Below, piece after piece: positions 1 through 6,048 of a DNA stretch of 12,007 nucleotides. The translations under genes were made by a program, and so were the position numbers. The notes below the pieces were generated by a model. That model was not told where the DNA came from. It searched no databases and saw nothing but the letters and a program-made list of their open reading frames with translations. Each line of letters starts with the position of its first letter. The stretch's first letter is position 1. This stretch comes from CAYLXN01 sp964388235 (GTDB lineage Bacteria > Patescibacteriota > Saccharimonadia > Saccharimonadales > Saccharimonadaceae): assembly GCA_964388235.1 (NCBI GenBank), contig CAYLXN010000019.1, positions 1-12,007 on the forward strand. Reading direction: 5' to 3'.

Positions 1-448
1 CACCGGTAGCGGCTTTAAACATCGCTTGCAGGTCAACGTCAATCGATTTGCTGTACAGCTGCCCCTGAATGCCAGTTATTAGGTCACTTGGGGCGTAAGC
101 AGCTGGTAGTTTGTAGCTTTTGTTAACGATTAATATTTGGTTGACGTATGTCGGGGTGCTAGGGTTTTTGTCTGGGGCTGGCCTGGGGGTTGGTTCAGTA
201 GCTGGTTTGCTGTTTTGGCTTGGCATAGGTTTTTCTTCTTTCTTCTCGTCGGAAGGCTCTTTAGGTTGAGTATCTTGCCTAGTTTCTTGAGGTTGGCTGG
301 CTATTGAGACATCTATAGAATTGTGGCTGATCTTTTTTGAATTAAGCCAAAAAATCACACCACTGGCAATTAGACCAATGATAATCAAGCTAACAATGAT
401 AATTAGGGCGATCTTGGCTTTGGAATGCCGAGTTTTTAGTTTTTTCAT
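1..448 (-). CDS. VanY-type D-alanyl-D-alanine carboxypeptidase (peptidase M15B), N-terminal part
   Basis: The reading frame starts at ATG 448 and runs off the window start, giving 149 residues without a stop. Residues 1-11 are basic (MKKLKTRHSKAK) and residues 13-35 form one hydrophobic segment, so the protein is probably anchored in the membrane with its body outside. Residues 40-100 are a hydrophilic linker rich in Pro, Glu and Lys. From residue 105 the sequence ILIVNKSYKLPAAYAPSDL matches the opening of the VanY/M15B domain, which trims the terminal D-Ala from peptidoglycan stem peptides. The zinc-binding and catalytic residues lie beyond the window, so activity cannot be judged. The gene is divergent from the ribosomal operon. 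No good Shine-Dalgarno precedes the ATG; an extended -10 lies 8 bases upstream. Family call from the N-terminal motif only; a relative within M15 is possible. Confidence 0.8.
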   Translation of the reverse strand, partial: MKKLKTRHSKAKIALIIIVSLIIIGLIASGVIFWLNSKKISHNSIDVSIASQPQETRQDTQPKEPSDEKKEEKPMPSQNSKPATEPTPRPAPDKNPSTPTYVNQILIVNKSYKLPAAYAPSDLITGIQGQLYSKSIDVDLQAMFKAATG

Positions 449-456
449 CTGGCCTG

Positions 457-467
457 ATTTTAGCATA
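457..467 (-). promoter_or_regulatory. Extended -10 promoter for the vanY-like gene, leaderless or nearly so
   Basis: Read on the minus strand, 467-457 is TATGCTAAAAT, a good extended -10 (TGn followed by TAAAAT at 462-457). Only 8 bases separate it from the ATG at 448, so transcription should begin at or within two bases of the start codon. An alternative is a second TAAAAT at 472-467 with TTGACA at 498-493, but that spacer is 20 bp, longer than normal; it would give a leader of about 12 nt, still without a Shine-Dalgarno. Prediction from sequence only. Confidence 0.5.
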
Positions 468-486
468 TTTTAATTGATCAAACTAC

Positions 487-515
487 TTGTATTGTCAAAA
501 AAATCATGATACAAT
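487..515 (+). promoter_or_regulatory. Main promoter of the ribosomal-protein operon
   Basis: TTGTAT at 487-492 and TACAAT at 510-515 are separated by 17 bp, and TG at 507-508 makes the -10 an extended one (TGATACAAT). Transcription should start near 521-523, about 120 nt before rplC. It is the best plus-strand sigma-70-like signal between the divergent gene and rplC, and its -35 lies beside the possible minus-strand TTGACA at 498-493, so the two promoters are back to back. Confidence 0.65.
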
Positions 516-520
516 AGTTG

Positions 521-641
521 ATGTAATTTATCGTTACATAATATAAAACTAATCTATAAAAAACTTGATAGAAGAACAGGTCACTGACTCGTCAGTCGAA
601 ACCACTCATTTATCAAGGATTTTAAATGGGAGAAAAAGGGA
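521..641 (+). promoter_or_regulatory. Structured 5' leader of rplC, candidate ribosomal-protein autoregulatory RNA
   Basis: The predicted leader holds two inverted-repeat elements. A small hairpin at its very start pairs ATGTAA (521-526) with TTACAT (534-539). A larger branched or bulged hairpin pairs CTTGATA (564-570) with TATCAAG (611-617), GGT (579-581) with ACC (601-603), and ACTGA (583-587) with TCAGT (592-596) around a CTCG loop. AATC (551-554) could extend the outer stem with GATT (618-621). The structure ends just upstream of the ribosome-binding GGGAGA (628-633). S10-type operons in other bacteria are often controlled by a product binding its own leader. That this RNA does so is inference, and I cannot assign a ligand protein. 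No U-tract follows, so it is not an obvious terminator. Confidence 0.45.
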
Positions 642-1256
642 ATGAAAGCACTTCTCGGTACCAAAATTGGTATGACCCAAATCATCAGCGACAACGGCGA
701 TACGATTCCAGTGACGCTCGTTAAGGCTGGCCCGGTAACTGTTACTCAGGTAAAGACCGTCGATACCGACGGCTATACGGCAGTTCAAGTGGCATTTGGT
801 GAGGGTAAGAACCTGAGCAAGGCCGTGGCGGCTCATGCAGCTAAAGCTGATGTAAAGCCAAAAACTATCAAAGAGGTTCGTCTTGACGAATTGCCAGCTG
901 ATGTGAAAGTTGGCACTAAATTTGACGTCAGCGAATTTGAAGTTGGTGATATGGTCGATGTCACTGGTAACTCTAAAGGAAAAGGTTTTGCTGGCACGAT
1001 TAAGCGGCATAATTTTCATCGTCAACCTAAATCACACGGTGGTAAGGGTGACACCAGGAAGCTGGGATCAATCGGATCGATGTACCCTCAGAAGATCTTC
1101 AAGGGCAAGAAAATGCCTGGTCGAATGGGCAACGAACAAGTAACTGTTAAAAACTTGGTCATTGCGCTGGTCAACAAAGAAGATAATCTGATCGCCATTA
1201 AAGGCGCTGTCCCTGGTCCAAAACGTGGTTTGGTGATGATAAAGGGAGTAAAATAA
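642..1256 (+). CDS. rplC: 50S ribosomal protein L3 (uL3)
   Basis: L3 binds 23S rRNA early in large-subunit assembly and sends a loop toward the peptidyl-transferase centre. The 204 residues are near the usual 205-210. The start MKALLGTKIGMTQI is the family N-terminus, and the central loop shows SHGGKGD, GSIGSMYPQ and FKGKKMPGRMGNEQVT. The E. coli glutamine methylated by PrmB (Gln150, in GSIGQNQTP) is not kept in the same place: this protein reads GSIGSMYPQ and is one residue shorter there, so the modification site may be absent or shifted. The start ATG is preceded by GGGAGA at 628-633. It is the first gene of the cluster here; rpsJ, its usual upstream partner, is missing. The stop overlaps the rplD start by one base. 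Confidence 0.97.
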   Translation: MKALLGTKIGMTQIISDNGDTIPVTLVKAGPVTVTQVKTVDTDGYTAVQVAFGEGKNLSKAVAAHAAKADVKPKTIKEVRLDELPADVKVGTKFDVSEFEVGDMVDVTGNSKGKGFAGTIKRHNFHRQPKSHGGKGDTRKLGSIGSMYPQKIFKGKKMPGRMGNEQVTVKNLVIALVNKEDNLIAIKGAVPGPKRGLVMIKGVK

Positions 1257-1879
1257 TGGCTGAATTAAAATTAAATCCAGAAATATTTGAATTAAAAGTA
1301 ACTAATCATGACTTGCTAAAGCGAGCTTACACGGCCTATCTGGCTAATGCTCGATCAGCACAGGCTAAGACCAAGACTCGTGGCGATGTTCGTGGTGGTG
1401 GTAAAAAGCCATGGCGCCAGAAAGGCACTGGCCGAGCTCGTTTCGGTTCCAGCCGTAACCCAATTTGGCGTGGCGGTGGTATTGCTTTTGGTCCAACTGG
1501 TGAGCAAAACTACAAAATCAACATTTCTAAAAACGAAAAACGATTGGCAGTTTGTCAAGCACTGAGTTTGCAGCATGAAGCCAAATTAATTTCACAGGTT
1601 GAATTTAAGACTTCGGGTAAAACTAAAGACATCGCTAAGCTACTCGACGAACAAAAGGCTGACGGTAATGTTTTATTAGTGACCGCTAATAAAACCGAAG
1701 AATTAATTCGATCAACCAATAATTTAGCAAATGTTAAATTAGTCAACGCTAAATATTTAAACGTTTTTGATCTGTTAAACGCTGATGCGATTTTGATCGA
1801 TAAGTCGGGTTTCGACGCAATTGAAGCTTGGTTGGCGGTTAAGCCAAAAACTGAAGACAAGGAGGTGGCAAATGCTTAA
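1256..1879 (+). CDS. rplD: 50S ribosomal protein L4 (uL4)
   Basis: L4 binds 23S rRNA domain I and its long loop lines the exit tunnel beside L22. In E. coli it also represses its own S10 operon, so it is one candidate ligand for the leader upstream of rplC. The protein has 207 residues, close to the usual length. The diagnostic loop is visible at about residues 36-85: RSAQAKTKTRGDVRGGGKKP, then WRQKGTGRARFGS and PIWRGGGIAFGP. The C-terminal half is the globular Rossmann-like part, including NVLLVTANKTEELIRS. The ATG overlaps the rplC stop (TAATG) with AAGGGAG 8 bases upstream, which suggests translational coupling. Its last eight bases overlap the start of rplW. Confidence 0.96.
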   Translation: MAELKLNPEIFELKVTNHDLLKRAYTAYLANARSAQAKTKTRGDVRGGGKKPWRQKGTGRARFGSSRNPIWRGGGIAFGPTGEQNYKINISKNEKRLAVCQALSLQHEAKLISQVEFKTSGKTKDIAKLLDEQKADGNVLLVTANKTEELIRSTNNLANVKLVNAKYLNVFDLLNADAILIDKSGFDAIEAWLAVKPKTEDKEVANA

Positions 1880-2210
1880 TAAAATCACTATTTCACCTCG
1901 GCTAACAGAAAAAACTTACGATCTGTTAACTAAAAATATTTATACCTTTAATGTACCTCTGAATGCTACAAAAGCTCAAATTGCGGCTGAAGTAGAAGAT
2001 CAATTCGAGGTTACAGTTCTAAATGTAACGATACTCAAGCACAAAGGAAAAAGCAAAAAATTTAGTCGTGGCAAAAGAAATTACCCAGGCACAACTTACC
2101 AAGCAGATACTAAAAAAGCTTTTGTCCGCCTAGCTGAAGGTGATAAAATTGCTATTTTTGACCAAGAAGTCGCTGCTCCAGCAGAGGCAAAAGAAGAGGA
2201 GGCTAAGTAA
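1872..2210 (+). CDS. rplW: 50S ribosomal protein L23 (uL23)
   Basis: L23 sits at the tunnel exit and is a docking site for trigger factor and the signal recognition particle. The start at 1872 gives 112 residues beginning MLNKITISPRLTEKTYDLL, the expected N-terminus. An in-frame ATG at 1821 lies deep in rplD and would add 17 unrelated residues, so it is rejected; AAGGAGG at 1859-1865, six bases before 1872, also favours this start. The basic loop KHKGKSKKFSRGKRNY, about residues 56-71, is the rRNA-binding extension. The C-terminus carries an acidic tail (about the last 15 residues, ending AKEEEAK) not present in E. coli L23. The gene overlaps rplD by 8 bases and rplB by 1. Confidence 0.95.
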   Translation: MLNKITISPRLTEKTYDLLTKNIYTFNVPLNATKAQIAAEVEDQFEVTVLNVTILKHKGKSKKFSRGKRNYPGTTYQADTKKAFVRLAEGDKIAIFDQEVAAPAEAKEEEAK

Positions 2211-3049
2211 TGGCAATCGTTAAATACAACCCAACTACTCCAGCTCGACGTGATATGACTAGTCAAGATTTCTCGGAAATCACTACCAAGAAACCTGCTA
2301 AAAGCTTGCTGAAAGCTCGCAAGCAAAATTCTGGTCGCAATAACGCTGGTCGAATCACAGTCCGACATCGAGGTGGCGGCGCTAAGCGTCAATACCGACT
2401 GATTAGCTACAATTTGCCAGCTGGTACAACTTTAACAGTTGAAGAAATCGAATACGATCCAAACCGATCAGCTCGAATTGCTCGGGTTCGTGATCAACAC
2501 AATCAATTGCACTACATCATTGCTGACACCAGTATGACTAAAGGCAAGACGATAGCAGTTGATCAGTCGCCTACAATTAAAACCTCAAACCGTATGCCAA
2601 TTAAGCAAATTCCAGTCGGTTCGCAAATTTATGCAATCGAATTAACTCCTGGCAAAGGTGCTCAATTAATCCGAGCAGCTGGCGCCAAGGCTCAGTTGAT
2701 GGCTAAAGAAGGTAAAATGGCACAGATTAAAATGCCTTCAGGTGAAGTCAGGAAAATTCCAGTAGATGCTATGGCGTCAATTGGCGTGGTGTCAAATGTT
2801 CAACATCAAAACATCGTTATCGGTTCAGCTGGTCGCAAACGCCGCAAGGGAATTCGCCCAACGGTTCGCGGTGTAGTGATGAATGCAACCGATCACCCAC
2901 ACGGTGGTGGTGATGGTGGTCGTCACGGTACTGGTAAAGCTCCTCGAACACCTTGGGGTAAGCTAGCTCTTGGACGCAAGACTCGACGCAATAAAGCTAC
3001 AAACAAAATGATAATTAAGACTCGACATGAGACGAAGAGGAAGAGGTAA
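2210..3049 (+). CDS. rplB: 50S ribosomal protein L2 (uL2)
   Basis: L2 is needed for subunit joining and for a functional peptidyl-transferase centre, and is among the most conserved ribosomal proteins. The 279 residues match the usual 270-280. The N-terminal RNA-binding part includes NNAGRITVRHRGGGAKRQYR. The C-terminal motif MNATDHPHGGGDGGRHG contains the histidine matching E. coli His229, followed by TPWG. The ATG overlaps the rplW stop, with AGGAGG at 2197-2202. Of its 29 arginines, 11 use CGA, 9 CGC, 5 CGT, 3 AGG and 1 CGG (counted by hand), a heavy use of CGA for a highly expressed gene. Confidence 0.98.
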   Translation: MAIVKYNPTTPARRDMTSQDFSEITTKKPAKSLLKARKQNSGRNNAGRITVRHRGGGAKRQYRLISYNLPAGTTLTVEEIEYDPNRSARIARVRDQHNQLHYIIADTSMTKGKTIAVDQSPTIKTSNRMPIKQIPVGSQIYAIELTPGKGAQLIRAAGAKAQLMAKEGKMAQIKMPSGEVRKIPVDAMASIGVVSNVQHQNIVIGSAGRKRRKGIRPTVRGVVMNATDHPHGGGDGGRHGTGKAPRTPWGKLALGRKTRRNKATNKMIIKTRHETKRKR

Positions 3050-3052
3050 AAT

Positions 3053-3316
3053 ATGAGTCGTTCACTCAAGAAAGGTCCGTTCGTTGATTTTAAATTAGCT
3101 AAAAAAATTGCTAATTTAAGCGCTGACGATCGTACCGTAATCAAAACTTGGGCTCGCCATAGTGTTATCAGCCCAGAAATGGTCGGGCGAACTATCGCAG
3201 TCCACAACGGACGTACCCATGTTCCAGTTTATATTTCTGAAAACATGGTAGGTCATAAGCTAGGTGAGTTTGCGCCAACCCGCAAATTCCGTAAGCACGC
3301 AGGAAAGGCTAAATAA
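3053..3316 (+). CDS. rpsS: 30S ribosomal protein S19 (uS19)
   Basis: S19 binds the 16S rRNA head with S13 and contacts the A-site tRNA region and the subunit bridge. The 87 residues have the standard start MSRSLKKGPFVDFKL and the conserved core TWARHSVISPEMVGRTIAVHNG, VPVYISENMVGHKLGEFAPT and the basic end FRKHAGKAK. It begins three bases after rplB, with AGAGG at 3042-3046. Length and sequence are typical; nothing unusual is seen. Confidence 0.97.
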   Translation: MSRSLKKGPFVDFKLAKKIANLSADDRTVIKTWARHSVISPEMVGRTIAVHNGRTHVPVYISENMVGHKLGEFAPTRKFRKHAGKAK

Positions 3317-3744
3317 TGAAACAAATTAACCTAGCCCGAGCTTACGCTAAAGGAATTGATCAAGCTCCACGCAAAACAGCCATTGTGGCTGACTTGGTTC
3401 GTGGTCGCAGCGTTGAAGACGCGCTGGTGATTCTTGATCACACTCCACGAAGAGCCGCTAAGCCAATTAAAAAACTGATTGAATCAGCCCGAGCTAACGC
3501 TCTAAATAATCACAATTTTGAGTCAGCTGGACTAGTTGTGAAGACGATTTCAGTCTCAAATGGCAAGCGTTACCGTCGTTATATGCCGGCAAGCAAAGGT
3601 CGAGCCTTGCCTTACGAAGTAGTAGCTTCAAACATTTTGGTCGAATTAGCGGGCAAACAAAAAACTGTTAAGCAAAAACCATCAAAGAAAACTACCGTCA
3701 AAAAGACAACCAAAGCCGTTAAGGATGATAAGGAGACTAAATAA
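3316..3744 (+). CDS. rplV: 50S ribosomal protein L22 (uL22) with lysine-rich C-terminal tail
   Basis: L22 stabilises 23S rRNA and its beta-hairpin forms part of the tunnel constriction opposite L4. The core runs from residue 1 to about 112. It includes ARAYAKGIDQAPRKTAIVADLVRG, then ALVILDHTPRRAAKPIKKLI, and the tunnel hairpin NGKRYRRYMPASKGRALPYE at about 82-101. The protein is 142 residues against 110 in E. coli. The excess is a tail from about residue 114, with 12 lysines in 29 residues, probably a disordered rRNA-binding extension. The ATG overlaps the rpsS stop, and AGGAAAGG is at 3301-3308. Confidence 0.95.
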   Translation: MKQINLARAYAKGIDQAPRKTAIVADLVRGRSVEDALVILDHTPRRAAKPIKKLIESARANALNNHNFESAGLVVKTISVSNGKRYRRYMPASKGRALPYEVVASNILVELAGKQKTVKQKPSKKTTVKKTTKAVKDDKETK

Positions 3745-4376
3745 TGGGTCAAAAAGTAAATCCACGTAGCTTTCGCTTGCAAGTCAAGAAAGATTGGGAT
3801 TCAAAATGGTTTACCCAAAATAAAATTGAGAATGCAAAATTTATTAAGCAAGATTCTGATATCAGAAAGCTAATCGAAGAAAAATTCAAACAACGCCCAA
3901 CCATCGGCAGTATTAAAACTGAACGATCATCAAACATGATCACCATCACTATTTACACATCAAAAGCCGGTGTAGTGATTGGTAAAGGTGGCGCTGGCGT
4001 TCAAGAACTAAAAGCTCAACTAGAGAAAATAGTTGATCTGCCAGTAAAAATTAACATCGAAGAAATTCGTCGACCAGATTTGTCTGCTAAACTAGTGGCT
4101 GAGAATATTGCTCACCAACTAGAGCACCGAATCAATTTCCGACGAGCCATGAAAATGGCCTTGCAAAATACCATGCAAGCTGGTGCTAAAGGTATCAGGG
4201 TTGAAGTCGCGGGTCGACTTAATAATGCTGAAATGAGTCGCCGCGAGAAGATGATTGACGGCTCGGTGCCCCTGCATACTATTCGAGCCAATGTCGACTA
4301 TCACTGCGCAACCGCTTTCACTCCTGCTGGAACCACAGGCATCAAGGTTTGGATTTATAAGGGAGAAAGGGGATAA
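3744..4376 (+). CDS. rpsC: 30S ribosomal protein S3 (uS3)
   Basis: S3 lies at the mRNA entry channel and, with S4 and S5, helps unwind mRNA. The start MGQKVNPRSFRL is diagnostic. The KH domain shows its GxxG loop as GKGG at residues 80-83 within SKAGVVIGKGGAGVQELKAQ. The C-terminal domain has AGAKGIRVEVAGRLNNAEMS, RREKMIDGSVPLHTIRANVD and ends KVWIYKGERG. At 210 residues it lacks the extra C-terminal tail of E. coli S3 (233), which many bacteria also lack. The ATG overlaps the rplV stop, and AGGAG is at 3731-3735. Confidence 0.97.
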   Translation: MGQKVNPRSFRLQVKKDWDSKWFTQNKIENAKFIKQDSDIRKLIEEKFKQRPTIGSIKTERSSNMITITIYTSKAGVVIGKGGAGVQELKAQLEKIVDLPVKINIEEIRRPDLSAKLVAENIAHQLEHRINFRRAMKMALQNTMQAGAKGIRVEVAGRLNNAEMSRREKMIDGSVPLHTIRANVDYHCATAFTPAGTTGIKVWIYKGERG

Positions 4377-4377
4377 G

Positions 4378-4791
4378 ATGCTACTACCGAAGAAAACAAA
4401 ATACCGCAAAGTTCGAAAAGGCCGCAACGAAGGCAAAGCTACTTCAGGCAATGAAATAGCTTTTGGCGAACATGCCTTGATGAGTCTTGGCAACGAGCGG
4501 ATCACTTCTCGACAGATTGAGTCAGCCCGTCAAGCAATGACTCGTCATATCAAGCGTGGTGGACAGATTTGGATTAGAATTTTCCCTCACACGCCAGTAA
4601 CCAAAAAACCATTGGACGTGAAAATGGGTGGCGGCAAGGGCAATCCAGAATACTTTGTGGCCAAAGTAAAACCTGGCACGATCTTGTTTGAAATTCGAGG
4701 AGTCGATCGAGAAATTGCTAAAGAAGCGATGACCTTGGCAGCTCATAAGCTACCAATCAAAACTCGCTTTATAAGTAGAGGAGACAATTAA
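4378..4791 (+). CDS. rplP: 50S ribosomal protein L16 (uL16)
   Basis: L16 organises the 23S rRNA around the A-site tRNA and joins late in assembly. Starting at ATG 4378 gives 137 residues opening MLLPKKTKYRKVRKGRNEGK, the normal N-terminus. An in-frame ATG at 4255 lies inside rpsC and would add 41 unrelated residues, so it is rejected; AAAGGGG at 4366-4372 supports 4378. Conserved parts are ARQAMTRHIKRGGQIWIRIF, KMGGGKGNPEYFVAKVKPGT and AAHKLPIKTRF. The position of E. coli Arg81, hydroxylated by YcfD/RoxA, is a lysine here (residue 82). One base separates it from rpsC. Confidence 0.96.
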   Translation: MLLPKKTKYRKVRKGRNEGKATSGNEIAFGEHALMSLGNERITSRQIESARQAMTRHIKRGGQIWIRIFPHTPVTKKPLDVKMGGGKGNPEYFVAKVKPGTILFEIRGVDREIAKEAMTLAAHKLPIKTRFISRGDN

Positions 4792-4792
4792 C

Positions 4793-5005
4793 ATGGCTAA
4801 AAAAGATCAAGATTACGCCACAATGTCTTTAGAGCAATTGAGCGAGGAATTGATAAGCAAAAAAACCGAATTGAGTAATTCAAAATTGGCGCTTTTGCGA
4901 GGCGAATTATCAAATACTGGTCAAATATCGCGTCTAAAGAAGCAAATTGCCAAAATTTTGACAATTGTAAATCAAATGGAAATAGAAGAAATGGGAGATC
5001 AGTAA
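4793..5005 (+). CDS. rpmC: 50S ribosomal protein L29 (uL29)
   Basis: L29 is a small two-helix protein near the tunnel exit next to L23. The 70 residues fit the family (60-70). Visible are the first helix MSLEQLSEELISKKTELSNS, the conserved turn around ALLRGELSNTGQISRLKKQI and the second helix IAKILTIVNQMEIEE. The start is fixed by ATG 4793 with AGGAG at 4779-4783, one base after rplP. It sits in its standard place between rplP and rpsQ, which confirms the call for a short protein. Confidence 0.94.
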   Translation: MAKKDQDYATMSLEQLSEELISKKTELSNSKLALLRGELSNTGQISRLKKQIAKILTIVNQMEIEEMGDQ

Positions 5006-5006
5006 T

Positions 5007-5324
5007 ATGGCTAAGATTTTAACTGGTTTTGTCACTTCTGACAAAGCCGACAAGACAATCACTGTTACCGTTACTAGTCGCGAAACTCATCCTCTTTACA
5101 AAAAGCAGTATACAGTTAATCGAAAATATACCGCTCACGACGAAACCAACCAAGCGAACAAAGGTGATCGGGTGACGATTAAAGAAACCAAGCCTTTTTC
5201 AAAAACTAAAACTTGGGAACTTGTCGAAGTAGTTGAAAAAGCTCGTGAAGCTGTAGAGGTACGCGATGAAGTTGAAGAGAAGTTTGGCGAAGTTGACGAA
5301 GAAGTTGAAGGAGGGGAAAAATAA
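5007..5324 (+). CDS. rpsQ: 30S ribosomal protein S17 (uS17) with acidic C-terminal tail
   Basis: S17 binds 16S rRNA helices 7 and 11 early in small-subunit assembly. The OB-fold core is residues 1 to about 76: AKILTGFVTSDKADKTITVT, RETHPLYKKQYTVNRKYTAH, the conserved NKGDRVTIKETKPFSKTKTW and ELVEVVE. The protein is 105 residues against 84 in E. coli. The extra 29 residues (77-105) hold 13 Asp or Glu, giving an acidic, probably helical or disordered tail unlike the basic tails usual for ribosomal proteins. The gene begins one base after rpmC, with GGGAG at 4993-4997. Confidence 0.94.
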   Translation: MAKILTGFVTSDKADKTITVTVTSRETHPLYKKQYTVNRKYTAHDETNQANKGDRVTIKETKPFSKTKTWELVEVVEKAREAVEVRDEVEEKFGEVDEEVEGGEK

Positions 5325-5692
5325 TGATTCAACAAGAAACTCGTCTAAAGGTCGCTGACAACTCAGGCGCTAAAGAGATTCTTTGCATCAAGGTGCTTGG
5401 AGGAACTCGAAGGCGTTACGCAAGAGTTGGTGATGTGATTGTGGCTAGCGTCAAAGAAGCTAGCACTACAGGGCAAATTAAGAAGAAAACTGTGGTTAAG
5501 GCAGTGGTAGTCCGGACGAAAGATAAAATTCGACGGGCTGATGGTAGCACCCTAGCTTTCGATGAAAATGCTGCGGTGATTATCGGTGACGATAAGATGC
5601 CCAAAGGAACTCGTGTCTTCGGTCCAGTGCCTCGCGAATTAAGAAACCAAGGCTATATGAAAATTATCAGCTTAGCTCCGGAGGTACTATAA
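5324..5692 (+). CDS. rplN: 50S ribosomal protein L14 (uL14)
   Basis: L14 lies at the subunit interface with L19 and forms an intersubunit bridge; it is also the docking site for the silencing factor RsfS. The 122 residues are exactly the common length. Conserved stretches are IQQETRLKVADNSGAKEILC, IKVLGGTRRRYARVGDVIVA, RTKDKIRRADGSTLAFDENA, and FGPVPRELRNQGYMKIISLA near the end. The ATG overlaps the rpsQ stop, with AAGGAGG at 5308-5314. Confidence 0.98.
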   Translation: MIQQETRLKVADNSGAKEILCIKVLGGTRRRYARVGDVIVASVKEASTTGQIKKKTVVKAVVVRTKDKIRRADGSTLAFDENAAVIIGDDKMPKGTRVFGPVPRELRNQGYMKIISLAPEVL

Positions 5693-6048
5693 TGGCAAAT
5701 CGAATTAAAATGGGCGATCTGGTCAAAATAATTTCTGGTAACAACAAAGGTAAGATTGCTAAAGTCACCCGAATTTTACCAGCCAAAAACCAAGTTTTCC
5801 TTGAAGGAATTGGTGAACGAAATCGCCACATGAAACGCAGTCTTTACAATCCAACTGGTGGCAAGAAAAAGATTCAGTTACCAATTGCGATCTCAAAAGT
5901 CGCACTAGTAGTTGACGAAAAATCTGGTCAAACCACAAGAGTTGGCTATCAGAAAGATGACAACGGGCGAAAAACCCGTATCGCTAAACAATTAAACAAT
6001 AAGCCGATTGACAAGAGTCAGGCAATCAAGAAAGGAGCAACGAAATAA
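5692..6048 (+). CDS. rplX: 50S ribosomal protein L24 (uL24)
   Basis: L24 initiates large-subunit assembly at the 5' end of 23S rRNA. The KOW motif is at about residues 5-32 (KMGDLVKIISGNNKGKIAKV), followed by the loop GIGERNRHMKRSLYNPTGGK. The length of 118 residues is a little above the usual 100-105; the surplus is a basic C-terminal stretch after about residue 95. The ATG overlaps the rplN stop, with a strong GGAGGT at 5680-5685 inside the end of rplN. Confidence 0.95.
   Translation: MANRIKMGDLVKIISGNNKGKIAKVTRILPAKNQVFLEGIGERNRHMKRSLYNPTGGKKKIQLPIAISKVALVVDEKSGQTTRVGYQKDDNGRKTRIAKQLNNKPIDKSQAIKKGATK

Noticed and set aside
583..596. Near-palindrome ACTGACTCGTCAGT as a protein operator
   Set aside because: It lies about 60 bases inside the predicted transcript and nests within a larger stem, so an RNA hairpin is the simpler reading; a DNA site is not excluded.
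606..1025. Minus-strand open frame of 139 codons opposite rplC
   Set aside because: It lies fully antisense to a certain gene, shows no family motif, and its composition follows from the rplC codons.
1555..1860. Minus-strand open frame of 101 codons opposite rplD
   Set aside because: Shadow of rplD; no ribosome-binding site or recognisable domain.
4255..4377. Upstream in-frame extension of rplP giving a 178-residue protein
   Set aside because: The added 41 residues overlap rpsC in another frame and are not L16-like; the same reasoning rejects upstream starts at 1821 (rplW), 6905 (rpsH), 8229 (rpsE) and 11720 (rpmJ).
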